A DNA stretch of 64,000 nt. Origin: Cotesia glomerata (lineage: Eukaryota; Arthropoda; Insecta; Hymenoptera; Braconidae). The notes beneath the pieces were generated by a model. It did not search any database. It was not told the DNA's origin and saw only the letters and a program-made list of their open reading frames with translations. Within the stretch, counting starts at the first letter, position 1; each line of letters opens with the position of its first letter. The DNA is taken from the NCBI RefSeq assembly GCF_020080835.1, contig NC_058160.1, positions 19,765,152 through 19,829,151 of the forward strand, read 5' to 3'. Positions 47,291 through 59,767 of the stretch are shown piece after piece. The translations under genes and the position numbers were made by a program.

Positions 47291-48449
47291 ATTAATAATT
47301 TTAATTTAAACATGGGAAAAATCGATGGTCTAATTAACAATTGGTCTAACTCCTTATTTTTTTCGAGGGTGATTTTTTAACATTTTGATGTAGCAATAAT
47401 CCAACTATAAATTATTTGAATGATTTAAACCAAAATATTATACCTGTATTAGATATTAATGATATTAAATGGTTTTTTAAAGTGATAATAAATTTTGAAC
47501 TAATTGTTTTTTTCGTAAAAATGGAAGATTCTCTAAAATGGAGTTAGACAATTTGCTAATTAGAACGTCGAAATATTTTTTGAACTTTGGAATTTTATAT
47601 CTTATCCTACAAATAATGTATCGAGAAACATGATGCATATTGTTGTAGGAAATTGAACGAACTAAAGAAATATGCCTCATGTTTTTTTGATAATTCACTG
47701 TTTCCAAAATTAGTCAAGGTTAAAGTGAGATATATCCTAAAATTTCAGATTTTCTTTCATCTTCGGAAAAATTACTATTATTGTTAAGATAAAAATTTCT
47801 CATATATTTTGAAGAACATTTAATTCTGACTGTATTACAACCAAAGAAGAAAATAAATTTCAATTAATAAAGAATAGTTTGGTTGTATTTACAAATTTGC
47901 AGTTTTAACATTCAAAATTTACAACTTTAAAAGTTTTTACTATTTACATTGAAAACTAGTAAACGGTTTTATTTCAAGATCTTTTTGGAAATTTTATTCT
48001 TTCAATTTTCTTCTCATACATGAATAAATTGATATGGATTTTAAAAAGTGATATTAGTAATAACTTTAATATTTTTCTATAAGTAAAAGAAAACTCCAAA
48101 ATATAAATCTATGGAAAAAACTTTTAATTTCAACTATAGTTTGTTAGACCATCGTTTGTTGTGAATGTAAATATTAAATATTGACATCTATTAATTGACA
48201 TTACATCGTCCTGACACCCGAATCTTTTTGAAGGGTGAGTTTTTTTAAAAATAAAACAAAAAGAATAGATACGATTATTTCTTTTGAAACAGACTGACTT
48301 GGCTTAAAAGATTTAAGATATCACGCGAGGAAAAGATAAAGTATAAAGCCAAAGAGAAAAAAACGGAAAGAAAGAAAGAGAGCAAGAACGATTTGAGATT
48401 ATAAGTGAGAAAGAGGAAGAGAAGCAGAATGTGAAAGATATCGTATAAT

Positions 48450-48665
48450 AGGAAGGAGGTCCGTTCCAACCGGGAGAAAAAGTCTTGGAATGCAGCCGAG
48501 TGAGGAATTCCGGCCCCTCCCGCATATTTATCTGCGCACAGCTCTCGAGGGCCTTTCGGCCAAGTGAGATTCTTTTTATAATGCGCAGATACTGAGTAGA
48601 GGTGGGACAACGGTCCACGGATATACGCCGGACATCAGGCGATACTAGTGTGAAGCATTCCAAGA
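48450..48665 (-). promoter_or_regulatory. GC-rich island with TATA-like box (minus strand)
   Basis: An island with CpGs amid AT-rich DNA. Read on the minus strand it contains CGCATTATAAAAAGAATCTC followed within about 30 bp by CTCGAGAGCTGTGCGC. It could be a kibra promoter or a conserved regulatory block. No frame with recognisable protein. Confidence 0.3.
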
Positions 48666-49802
48666 AGTAGGGATGTAAACGATGCTACCACTTGGAACAG
48701 TAAAGATACACTAGATTTAAAGAATGTTTGCTTATCATCCGAATAATTTTAATTAATGTAACTTGCTCAATCTTACACCCACTGTAATAAACTTTAATTT
48801 TTTTTCGAACGGTACTCAATATACATTTATTTTTTGTATTTCAATAGACAATGTAGTTTAAAAAATAAACGGGATTTTTAATTTTTCCTTCCTAATATAA
48901 TGAAATGAGAAAAAGACTTGAAAAACGAAAGAAGAATTAAGTTGATGTTTCTGGTAGGAAATTTTACTCCAATTCTGCAATTAAAAAAAAAGAAGATGTC
49001 AGTGTTTTTTTTGTGGAAAATCAAAAAATAGTTTTGCTCCTGTTGAGAAAATAATAAATTTTGTAAAGTCACATGTCGTTATCCTTATGAACAGCGACAT
49101 CTGCTGTTTTTGAAAAGATTAGAAAGGTTAATAAAATACCTATAAAAGACTGACATCTAGCGTTATTTTCGCGAATGAAATATTTCGTGGAATTTTTTCT
49201 TGCCTTCAAAGGATTCAAATGATGGTAAAAACAAACAGGTGATAAAAAAGAAAAAGGATTTCAGTAGCACTTTTTTGATTTATTGTGATTTTATTATTTT
49301 ATTTTAACGCAATTAATTTTTTTGCATTCTAAATTAATTTATTTTTATGTTTTTCTATCCTAATTTTTTTTTTTTAGGAACCCATTGAGATTTTTCTATA
49401 CTGATTTATTACCGTGTCAGCAGTAGTATTTATTTCAAATAAAACCCTTACAATGGACGGAATCCTATCGATGTTTTTCTAAATTTTTAGCCGTACGTAC
49501 CTTTTTAACGAATGTAAAAAAAAAAAAACTATAATATTGGTCTCGATTCTCGATAAATTTGAGTATGGAAACAATAACTTTACTGAAGATTACCTTCATC
49601 AATTGAAATTGACTTTTTTTCTAGAATATATACAGAGATTTTATAATTATTTTGAACTACAGATTCTTTTGGTGGAAAATTATTAGTGTTTCAGATTGCA
49701 TGAAATTTTTTTACGTACAAGAAGTTCAAATTTAAATCAAATCATGTAAATAACATGTTGTCAAAAATATTGCTTTTATTTTTCGATAAAATATATATTT
49801 TT

Positions 49803-50760
<958 letters not shown>

Positions 50761-52642
50761 TTTAAGAATTTTAATTTAAAACGATAGTAAAAATCTAGGT
50801 ATTTCAAAGATTATAAGAATTTCTTGGAAGATAAAAATTTTTTCACTAAATTCTTGGGGTGCCTTATTTTGCTCACTCCCTACTCTATTGTGCCTCGCTA
50901 GAATATTCGTAGGTATATTATTTGTATTCAAAATAAATTAATAAAAATTTTTTGTTCTTAAAAATGTCAATTTTGAACCACTTTTAAAGACCTTTTTGAA
51001 AATGTTCTACACGCAAACTTCAGATGACTCGAAAATTAGACAATTTTGATTTTCAAAAGATAAAAAAAATACTATTATCAAGTACTTCTATCATGAGTAT
51101 AAACATTTTCAGTTATTTCAGTTTTTATAAACTGTTTTAATTTATCCTCACGTATCGCATTGTACTTAAGAAACTAACTAGATTCGAGAGAAAAATTCTC
51201 AAACCAAAAAAATCATTTTGAAGAACTTCATTGTTTTGATTTAATAAGTGTAAAAATTTTTGAACTGAGAAATTTTTCTTGGCTTAAGTAAATATTAGTT
51301 GATTTAAAAATTTTTTGTTTGTGAATTTTTTTTTTCAGTATGGGTATATGAGATACCGAGAATTGAGTCCATATTTTGAAGATTTTTTTGTTATTATCTA
51401 GAGCATTTTCTTTTTTAACAAATCGATTAATTTGATCATAAAATAAAAATTATTAAAATGGACGGGTTTATCATGTCCATGTCCGCATAAATCGGAATGC
51501 CATGATAGTGCGCCACATGTAGGTATCTTTTGGACAAATCATATGTCAATAATCGGTAAGAAATATTAGGCATCGATGATCCGCTGTTCGTTTGTGAAAT
51601 GCAAATATAAGGTGAAAAATGTGGCACGTTGCATGGTCATGTGCAAGAATACATGAATAATCCCGTTATACCAACTAAGATTCAATAATATTTTATGAAT
51701 TCCATCTGAGGGAAATACTTTTGCGTTAAAAAAAGAATTTTGTTTAATTGTTAATACTAAATATTGTTATTATCAATGGAAATTCTTCAAACAGCATTAA
51801 GAAATATGAGCAAGCAAGACACAGAAATCTGATTAATTTAAAGAGAGTATGTAGATTTAAATTCAGAACGTGTTATTTTTATGTTATAAAAATTGCGTTA
51901 AAAAACTTTTTTTTTTCAATGATCGAAAAATTAACGTTGTCAAAAATTTTATCTTTCTCTTATAATTTCCAAGTTAAAAATTTAATTTACTCTAATAAAT
52001 TAATAGGGCCAGGAAGTTGGCGTTTTTTCTTTATTCAAATTTGAGGTTAAACATATGAATGCTCATTTAAACAACTGCGAAAGTCCTGGCCCTAGGACTT
52101 TATTTTTATGAATGTATCAATTGATATTTCTTAAAACGTAGACAAATAGATTATTTAAAAAAAAAACTTCTTTATATGTAAATTTATCGATGTGTTACGG
52201 TCAGAAATTTGTGAAATCACGATACTAAATAATTGTCAAGACTTTTTCGGAGGAATTTAAAAGATTGGTTAGATTGTTAAATAATCCTAAAACGTAAAAC
52301 TCATGATTTAATTAAAGTTATTTTAGGATTTAAATGATCAAAATTCATTGAATTATGGAAAAAATAGACCCTGATTCTTTATTAGTTTAGATGAAAGCGC
52401 ACACACACAGCTCAAAAATTATATTTCTAGTCAACTACTACTTGATTTTGACAAAATTCTAATATAAGAAAAAATTAATGTTGTCCTAATCACTTACAAT
52501 TTGCACAATAGATGGATGCATATTTATACTATGCTAACCAAAACGACGCTTATATTATAAGAGACATTGAAGACAACCCTGATAGCATATGTGATTTATT
52601 GAAACCGGTTAATCCATGTGTTCATAACTGCAGAATTCTATA

Positions 52643-52782
52643 AGGTAAAAGCCCCAGTAGATGATCACGTACCAGTATATGATCACTCCATGTATTTGTA
52701 TATCTATATTCACAAATATAGGTATACAAATACATGGAATGATCATATACTGGTACATGATCATCTATTGAAGCTTTTACCT
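52643..52782. mobile_element. 140-bp near-perfect palindromic MITE, copy 2
   Basis: Same ends AGGTAAAAGCCCC and GCTTTTACCT with TA on both sides, exactly 140 bp as in copy 1, with scattered substitutions. The stem includes CCAGTATATGATCACTCCATG and its complement. Confidence 0.9.
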
Positions 52783-53219
52783 TATCATTAAAGAGTATAT
52801 TCAGATAGTAAATATTAAAGATTAGAAACACTCGAATTTTCGAAGGCAAATCGAATTAATTAACAGATGAATTGGCATTTGAAAATATTCAATTTAAATT
52901 TATTGGCCAGTAGAAACAGAGAATAGAATTTAAAAATGAAAATTTCAATTAGTAAATCAGAAAATCTAACAAAATGCGTCTTAGAATCGAAAGACCTGTT
53001 AAAATGTTTTGTTTCACCCATAATAAGTACAACAAACCTCGTAATATCAATTAAAAAAAATTATTTAAGCTAACATAAGATCAATTCGAACAAATAGTTT
53101 TAATTTATACAACAATAGTAAGAAGAAATAATCATTTGTAGATAAATGATTTTTAACCGAATCACATAAAAGAAGGAATACAAATAACCTATTTGTAGGA
53201 ATTTAGAACGAAAAAGGGC

Positions 53220-53345
53220 TTCCGATGCAAGCGTTTAGGTCGTAGCCAACCAATCACGTGCATTGACCCTCAGGCTAACAAGGTCACGGTGTCATTGTAC
53301 TACAGCCATTCACTTGACATTTTTTCCTCCAGGATCTTCTATATA
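53220..53345. promoter_or_regulatory. GC-richer non-coding block with E-box and nuclear-receptor half-site
   Basis: AATCACGTGCATTGACC and AACAAGGTCACGGTG (extended AGGTCA half-site) lie within 60 bp in otherwise AT-rich DNA upstream of kibra. A possible enhancer, inferred from motif content only. Confidence 0.25.
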
Positions 53346-53489
53346 CTGTATTATACTGTTAATAAGTATATACATCCTAATCATTCTTTAACATTGAAAC
53401 ATCTTCTTCACATACTGTTTATTTTTCTCTGTATGTTTTTATGTCTATTTTAAATGAATTCACGGACAACAAATGTATTTAGTTATTGT

Positions 53490-54240
53490 AAATATATATA
53501 TATATAAAATTCTCGTGTCACAATGTTCGTTCCCATACTCCTCCGAAACGGATTGACCGATTCTCATGAAATTTTTTATGCATATTCAGTAAGCCTGAGA
53601 ATCGGCTATCTATTTTTCTAACCTCTAAGTGATAAGGAATGTTCACCCCAAAAATTTTTTTTTTATTTTTTTGATAAAAATTTTATTTTTTTATTTTTTT
53701 ATTATGTGGCATCAAAAAATACATACAACTCTAAATTTTCACTTTTTTATCACCAACCCTTGCTTTTTAATAGTCATTTTCATAATTTTATCATTTTCTA
53801 TCCCGCTCGATAACATCAATTATTATCACTTGGTAAGTTATCCCCTCCATGTGTCTACCGGTGTCACTTCTCACCTGTAAACAGCACGGAGTAGGGATGT
53901 TACCTCTACAGTTTTCGGCTATTATTAGTGTTTATGCTTCAAGCGTTCCACGTTCACGTAACAGGATATTGGTAGGAAAGGATTGAGAAAGGAATGTGGA
54001 GAGGATCATCTTAATGTGAGTTTATAGAATATGCGAGAAAAAATTATTAGATAGCTCGAACTGGGATTCGAACCCAGAACCTTCCGAAGGCATGTCGGCT
54101 ACTCTACCATTTGAGCTATCCGGTCTATACTAAATTTCGTTTCGCTTATTCTATATACATTAAGCCACACCGTCCATCTTACGGTAAGCATTTTTTATAA
54201 GAATAGCTGTTACCCGCCCGCTCCGCTGGGCACTTAAAAT
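53490..54240 (+). mobile_element. Helitron-like non-autonomous fragment with tRNA-like insert
   Basis: TATATATATATATAAAATTC then TCGTGTCACAATGTTCGTTC and CCGAAACGGATTGACCGATT form the start I associate with insect Helitrons. A GCCCGCTCCGCTGGGC-type motif near 54217-54232 resembles the GC-rich end hairpin of such elements. No Rep/helicase coding. Recognition is from memory and boundaries are approximate. Confidence 0.4.
54047..54128 (-). pseudogene. tRNA-like sequence (tRNA pseudogene or SINE head)
   Basis: On the minus strand: TAGCTCAAATGGTAGAG (A-box/D-arm) and CTGGGTTCGAATCCCAG (perfect T-arm with B box). The anticodon arm CCGA-CATGCCT-TCGG has A instead of the invariant T before the anticodon, and the 3' side TTCGAGC does not pair with the 5' GACCGGA. 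Not expected to give a functional tRNA. Confidence 0.7.
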
Positions 54241-54278
54241 TATATTTAAAATTGAATAGAATTGTATTTTTAGATCTA

Positions 54279-54461
54279 CACAGAAAAAAATTTTGCGTCA
54301 TTGCGTCAAAAAATTTTGTGTTAAATATTTAACACTTTTATGGGTAAATTTAACATTTATTGTATTAAATTAACACAGAAAAGTGTTAAATTGGCACAAA
54401 AAAGTGTTAAATATTAAACATAAAATTTTTTTGATGCATTGACGCAAAATTTTTTACTGTG
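54279..54461. mobile_element. 183-bp MITE with CACAGAAAAAAATTTTGCGT ends
   Basis: The left CACAGAAAAAAATTTTGCGT and the right GACGCAAAATTTTTTACTGTG are inverted repeats, flanked by CTA/TAG (TA duplication). The centre repeats AAAGTGTTAAAT. Shares the CACWGA(A)n style of ends with elements at 550, 43572 and 57033. Confidence 0.8.
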
Positions 54462-54837
54462 TAGACTTGAAATTTAATTGGAGTATTGTTTTGACTTGCA
54501 CAGATTCCAAATTCCATCGGATTGGCCTATACCTTTTATCCATGTGATTATTCTGGCTAATATTCATTGTAACTTTCAATGTGCAATCACTATAACATTC
54601 CCGTGGCTATCTTCCAAAAATCAATAATGATTGACATAAAGAAAAAAATATTTAAATCGGTTGACCTTGAAGGCCATCCCTGTAATTTCCTGTTTCTCAA
54701 GATTCTATCAAATTTTATATATGTAGGAACTGTATTTGAAGAATATGAATTTTTTGACAATTATCACTCCCGCGCTCCTATGTTGAGAAAGAATTTCGTA
54801 CGATCCTATTCGAGATGATTTCTATATTATAAATAAA

Positions 54838-54983
54838 AAGTTCCAACAAAACTTCGAGTCCATAGAAACTATTGTTTGAAAATGGGAGATTTTCATTGTT
54901 AACCCCCCCGCAATCCCTTTCAGGGTAAGAATTCGAGAAAATCCATTCTCAGCTGAACTTGGCATTATCCACAAAGATTCCTA
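54838..54983 (+). repeat. 142-bp satellite-like unit, isolated copy
   Basis: Has the same words as the array further right (GAGTCCATAGAAACTAT, TTTTCATTGTTAACCC, CCCGCAATCCC, TTCCTACTAAATTTTG). It directly abuts truncated repeat copy C. Confidence 0.55.
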
Positions 54984-55613
54984 CTAAATTTTGAAAGGGC
55001 TTGGCCAAACTAAGATTTAGAGTATAATTTGGACCGATTCGGATCAGTAGATTTTGAGAAATCTTACAACTAAGAAAAAAAATTTTTTTTAAATGTTTTT
55101 TTTGGATAACTTTTAAACGGCTCCACCGATCGATTCCAAAAACTAATCAGCTCTAGACAATAAAAAACCACGTCGATCGCCACTTAGCTGATCGAAATCA
55201 GCTGATTCGTTCGAGAGATATCGTGAACGAAAGATAACCGAAAAAAGTGTTTTTCCGGGATTACTCCGAAATTTTTGGTTCGATCAATTAAAACCTAAAA
55301 ATTCTTATGAGGCTGATAAAACTGCGTCGAATGCTGCCAACCGAGTGGAAATCGGTTGATCCATTCAAAAGTTATTGCGGTTTGAAAATTCCAAAAACAG
55401 TGTTCTATGAAACTTCTATCAGACTTTTGAGCTCGAAGAGCTCAAATGCATAGAAATACTATATCTTCGAGCTCAGCGAGCTCAAAATATCATATAAATT
55501 ATATTTTGAGCTCAAAAATCTCAAAAACATCATAAGTACAATTTTAAGCGCCCAGGTATGGAATTAGCGGGAAGTTGCAGGGATGGCCTTTAGTGTGAAC
55601 CGTTTTACTAATT
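54984..55613 (+). repeat. AACTTCCCGC repeat family, copy C (5'-truncated)
   Basis: Starts at AAAGGGCTTGGCCAAACTAA, lacking the head and TG tract. It then follows copy B almost base for base to GCAGGGATGGCCTTTAGTGT and the CTAATTTT end, with copy D following at once. Confidence 0.8.
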
Positions 55614-55616
55614 TTC

Positions 55617-55773
55617 AACTTCCCGCTAAGAAAATCGAAGATTTTCAAAAATCGGGAAGTTATTGTTTTCATCCCGTTTTGCAAAAATCGAGTTTTCATC
55701 AGATCTCGACGTTTGAAGGTCATAGGAAGCTTCCCTGACTACTCCCGCGAGGTTGTCACGGTGTGTGTATGTA

Positions 55774-55849
<76 letters not shown>

Positions 55850-56540
55850 TATGTGAACCGCTTATAACTTTTGAACGGCTTGACCGATTTCATCGCGGTT
55901 GGTGTCATTCGAAAGGGCTTGACCAAACTTAGATTTTGAGTATAATTTGGACCGATTCAGATCAATAGATTTTGAGAAATCTTCAAAAAACTAAAAAAAA
56001 AATTTTTTTCAAATGTGGTTTTTTTGGAATAACTTTTAAACGGCTTAAAGGTTCAATTCCAAAAACTAATCAGCTCTTAACCTCAAAAAACCACGTCGAT
56101 CGCCACCAGTCCGGTCAAAATCGGTTGATTCGTTCGAGAGATATCGTGAACGAAAGAAAACCGAAAAAAAGTGTTTTTTCGGAATAACTCCGAAATTCCT
56201 AGCGCGATCAATTCAAAATTTAAGATTCTTTGTGAGGCTTGAAAAACTGCGTCGAATGCTGCCAACCGCGTGAAAATCGGTTTATTCATTCAAAAGTTAT
56301 TGCGGTTTAAAAATTCAAAAAATAGTGTCTTATCAAATCTCTATCAGACTTTTGAGCTCGAAGAGCTCAAAAGCATAGGAAAGCAATCTCTTTGAGCTCG
56401 GAGAGCTCAAAATAACCCATAAATTGATTTTTTAAGCTCGAAGAGCTCAAAAACGTTATTGGTGCAATTTTAAGCGCCTAAGTATGGAATTAGCGGGAAG
56501 TTGCAGGGATGGCCTTCAGGGTCAACCGTTTTTCTAATTT
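55617..56540 (+). repeat. AACTTCCCGC repeat family, copy D (full length)
   Basis: Complete unit in tandem with copy C, from AACTTCCCGCTAAGAAAATC to CAACCGTTTTTCTAATTT, with a (TG)n tract at about 55778-55844 and several GAGCTCGAAGAGCTC palindromes in the right third. Confidence 0.85.
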
Positions 56541-56544
56541 TTTT

Positions 56545-58778
56545 ATTGTTAACCCACCCCCGCAATCTTTCTGAGGGGTGGTTCGTCGTAAAATCTGCTT
56601 AGATTATTTCTACATCACATATAGAAGATTTCTACCAAATTTGGAGTCTGTAGAAGTTACAGTTTGGAAATTAAAATTTTACACGGTAAAAAGTAAACTG
56701 TAATATTCACTCGGATTCCGGTTAATTTTTATAGTTTCAAACAGTAAAGCAGACATCGGGTTGGCAAAAATATAAATATTACAGAACTTAATGTAGAAAG
56801 TATAAAAGCCACAATTTATAATTTAATATCTAAAATAAGTGATTGGTAGCTGTCACTATAGTAAATAACGACTCTTTCACCTTAAAAAATTACAGTTTCA
56901 AACAGTAAAAATTGTCATTTCAATATAGAGTCCATATTATGAGGAGAAGGGGAACTTAGATAAAAGAGAAGGGGGTCTCACTCTAGGAGAATTTAACATT
57001 TGAAACAGTAAAAATTATACTTTTAAAATATACACGGAAAGAACAATAACCCACTGTACATCCTCGTATAGTATACTCCGTGGTATTTGTAGTGAAAAAA
57101 AAATTTCAGACTATAGTCAATATCCTTCAAAGTATACTAAATTATTTTTGGACTGTACTCAGTGGTGTCCGATTTAATCGATTAATTTTTCTGTTTATAT
57201 CGCGTAAAACTTCACGAGATATAATCTGAAAAATTATTTCGTGTAAATTAAAGTATACTCTATTGAAATTTGGATTATGCCCACGGTGACTCCGCCAATT
57301 TTTTTTCTAGCGCCTGCGCACTTAGCATTATCATATCTATTATGTATTTTAAATATTAGGTTAGTCAAATATTGTTTTAAATAATTATTACATATATTAA
57401 AAACATTTAAGGAGCATTAAAGCACAATTCTTCCGATAAATTAGGGTTAAAAAATTGTTTTTTCATTTCTTAGACTTTTCGAACTTAAAAATGTTAGGCT
57501 AAGAAAAAAATATTTTTACATATCAAAATATATAAATAGTCACACACTCATATAATTCACTAATTATATTTTAATTAATAACCAATATGCTGATTGACTA
57601 TAACTCACAAATTATAAACAGCACTTTACGCGCAGGCCCTAGAAAAAACAATGGCGGAGTCACCGTGGGCATAATCCAAATTTCAACCAAGTATAATTTA
57701 ATTTACACGAAATAATTTTTCAGATTATATCCCGTGAAGTTTTACGCGATATAACCAGAAAAATTAATCGATTAAATCGGAGACCACTGAGTACAGTCCA
57801 AAAATAATTTAGTATACTTTGAAGGATATTGACTATAGTTTGAAATTTTTTTTCACTACAAATACCACGGAGTATACTATACGAGGATGTACAGTAGGTT
57901 ATTGTTCTTTCCGTGTACATTTTACCAGTCCAAGCAAGTCAATAATTACAGTTAGATTTTTAGCGTTGCGTTTAAAATTTACCATTTTACTTTGTAAATA
58001 TTGACGTTGCTTGTATTAGAAATTTACTAACTTTATTTTATACTTTTTACATATCATAAGATCATTTTTGATTATTTCTAAATCACATATAGAAGACGGC
58101 TACCAAATTTGGAGCATGTAGGACCTATAGCTTGGAAATTTAAAACTTTCATTGTTAACACCCACCCCCACAATCCACATTGGGATTAGGTTGTCATAAA
58201 ATCCGCTCTTAGATGATTTCTACCTCACATATTGCAGATTCTTACTAAATTTGGAACTTATAGGAGCTATAGCTTGGAAATTTAAAATTTTCATCGATAA
58301 CACTCACCTCCGCAATCCATATTGGGAGTAGGTCGTCATAAAATCCGCTCTTAGATCATTTTCACATCACATACAGAAGATTCTTACCAAATTTGGAGCT
58401 TATAGAAGCTATAGCTTGGAAATTTAAAATTTTCATCAATAACACTCACCTCCGCAATCCATATTGGGAGTAGGTTGTCATAAAATCCGCTCTTGGATCA
58501 TTTTCACATCACATACAGAAGATTCTTACCAAATTTGGAGCTTATAAGAGCTACAGCTCAGAAATTTTAAATTTTTATTGTTAACACCCACCCCCGCAAC
58601 CCCCTGTGGGTGTGAAATATCGTAAAATTCGTTCATAAATTATTTTGACATCACTTACAGAAGATTCGTACCAAATTTGAAGTCGGTAGGAGGTGTGGCT
58701 TCAAAATGAAAAATTTTCATTGTTAATAGCCACCCCTGCAACCCCCTGTGGGGGTGAGATATCGTAAAATTCCTTCAT
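56545..58778 (+). repeat. 142-bp tandem array, interrupted by nested elements
   Basis: One unit lies at about 56545-56685. After a composite insertion the array resumes at about 58077: the word AC(C/T)AAATTTGG recurs at 58102, 58244, 58386, 58528 and 58670, an exact 142-bp period. Each unit has a C-rich CACCC...CCGCAATCC block, TCATAAAATCCGCTC and ACATCACATA.AGAAGATT. Non-coding. The array ends where a CACGGAAAAAACGAG-type end begins. Confidence 0.85.
57033..57915. mobile_element. 883-bp element with about 287-bp terminal inverted repeats
   Basis: The arms 57033-57320 and 57629-57915 are inverted copies. The outer ends are CACGGAAAGAACAATAACC and its complement; the inner part has CCCACGGTGACTCCGCCA. 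TA flanks both sides. The spacer of about 308 bp has no gene. A foldback-like, Tc1/mariner-type non-autonomous element is the best guess. Confidence 0.85.
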
Positions 58779-59763
58779 ACACGGAAAAAACGAGATTTAA
58801 CTGGTTTCCATGTTGGACGGAACCTAGTTCTATCTATAGTGAAAAAAATTTACAAATGCTTACTACTTCTATGTAAACTGTAGTAGGTACAATTTCCGTT
58901 TATTTCAGTTCAATTCCAATCTCTAGGGCAAGCTTGTTCGCCTTTGCTCAATCATCATGCTTGTTCACTATTTAAACACAGACTAACTAAATGTGTTGTA
59001 AAATGAACTATATATGTATATATGTAGATTAGGCCGCTTCGTTTGAACACCGAAAAAATAATTACTCTAAAATATGAGCCCTCAATTTTAATGCTTAGTA
59101 TTTGTTTTATCATATTTTTATTTTTTCCATTTAAAAAGTATGTATCTCAAGTTATACGGTTGTAAAAATCTTTTTTCCAACATTCCAGAAGGTTTCAGGG
59201 AAATAAAATTTTCATTTTGATTTACGAATTTTTGAAGTATTTCATTTTGCCTTTCTTTCTCTTCCTTATACTTTTCAAAATGTCTCTTATCGAATAGCAT
59301 ACTAATAATATGTGTGAATTTAATATGATAATATAATAAATCGTTTAACAGGCGTCTAGATGAAGTTATAATACATTTAGCTCGATAAGTTACGATTTTT
59401 TTTATTATTTGAGATTATTCAATAGCTTATATCTTTGAAACTGATCATTTAAGCGATATGAATATGAAACCAATTTCGTTGAAAATTGAATATATACTAA
59501 TTGTTTATTTTCATTTTTTTTATGAGATGAACTGTTCTCTTAATATTTTCAAAAGAAAAAATTCGAAAAAACAATGTGACTTGAAATACATGCTTTTTAT
59601 ATCGAACAAATTAAATTTAAAAGAAGAAGTACTTGGCATAAAAATTAAGAACTCAAATTTGGAAAGTACTATTTTTTCGATGGTTAGAACAATATTTCTC
59701 AGTATGGGTAGAAAAAATAGTCGTTTCAAATGAAGTACCCTAATGAACATATTCTCGTTATAC
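58779..59763. other. Spacer between 142-bp array and 3.9-kb element
   Basis: Begins with an ACACGGAAAAAACGAGATTT end of the CACGGA style without a partner that I could find. Two frames (59118-59300 minus, 59458-59733 plus) have Lys-rich, unremarkable translations and I do not support them as genes. Confidence 0.4.
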
Positions 59764-59767
59764 ATAT

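Larger units (their letters stand above)
44940..49802. other. Region upstream of the kibra Q/H exon
   Basis: No coding exon recognised. Three short GC-richer islands (45490-45715, 46560-46760, 48450-48665) interrupt AT-rich DNA and may be 5' non-coding exons or regulatory blocks. A dispersed repeat lies at 47070-47290. Confidence 0.45.

Noticed and set aside
54047..54128. Functional tRNA gene
   Set aside because: T-arm and boxes are good, but the acceptor stem does not pair and position 33 is not T.
58077..58778. CRISPR-like array
   Set aside because: The whole 142-bp unit is repeated with no unique spacers; the genome is eukaryotic.
59118..59733. Two frames of 60 and 91 codons as possible genes
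   Set aside because: AT-rich, Lys-rich translations with no motif, no splice partners and a location between repeats.
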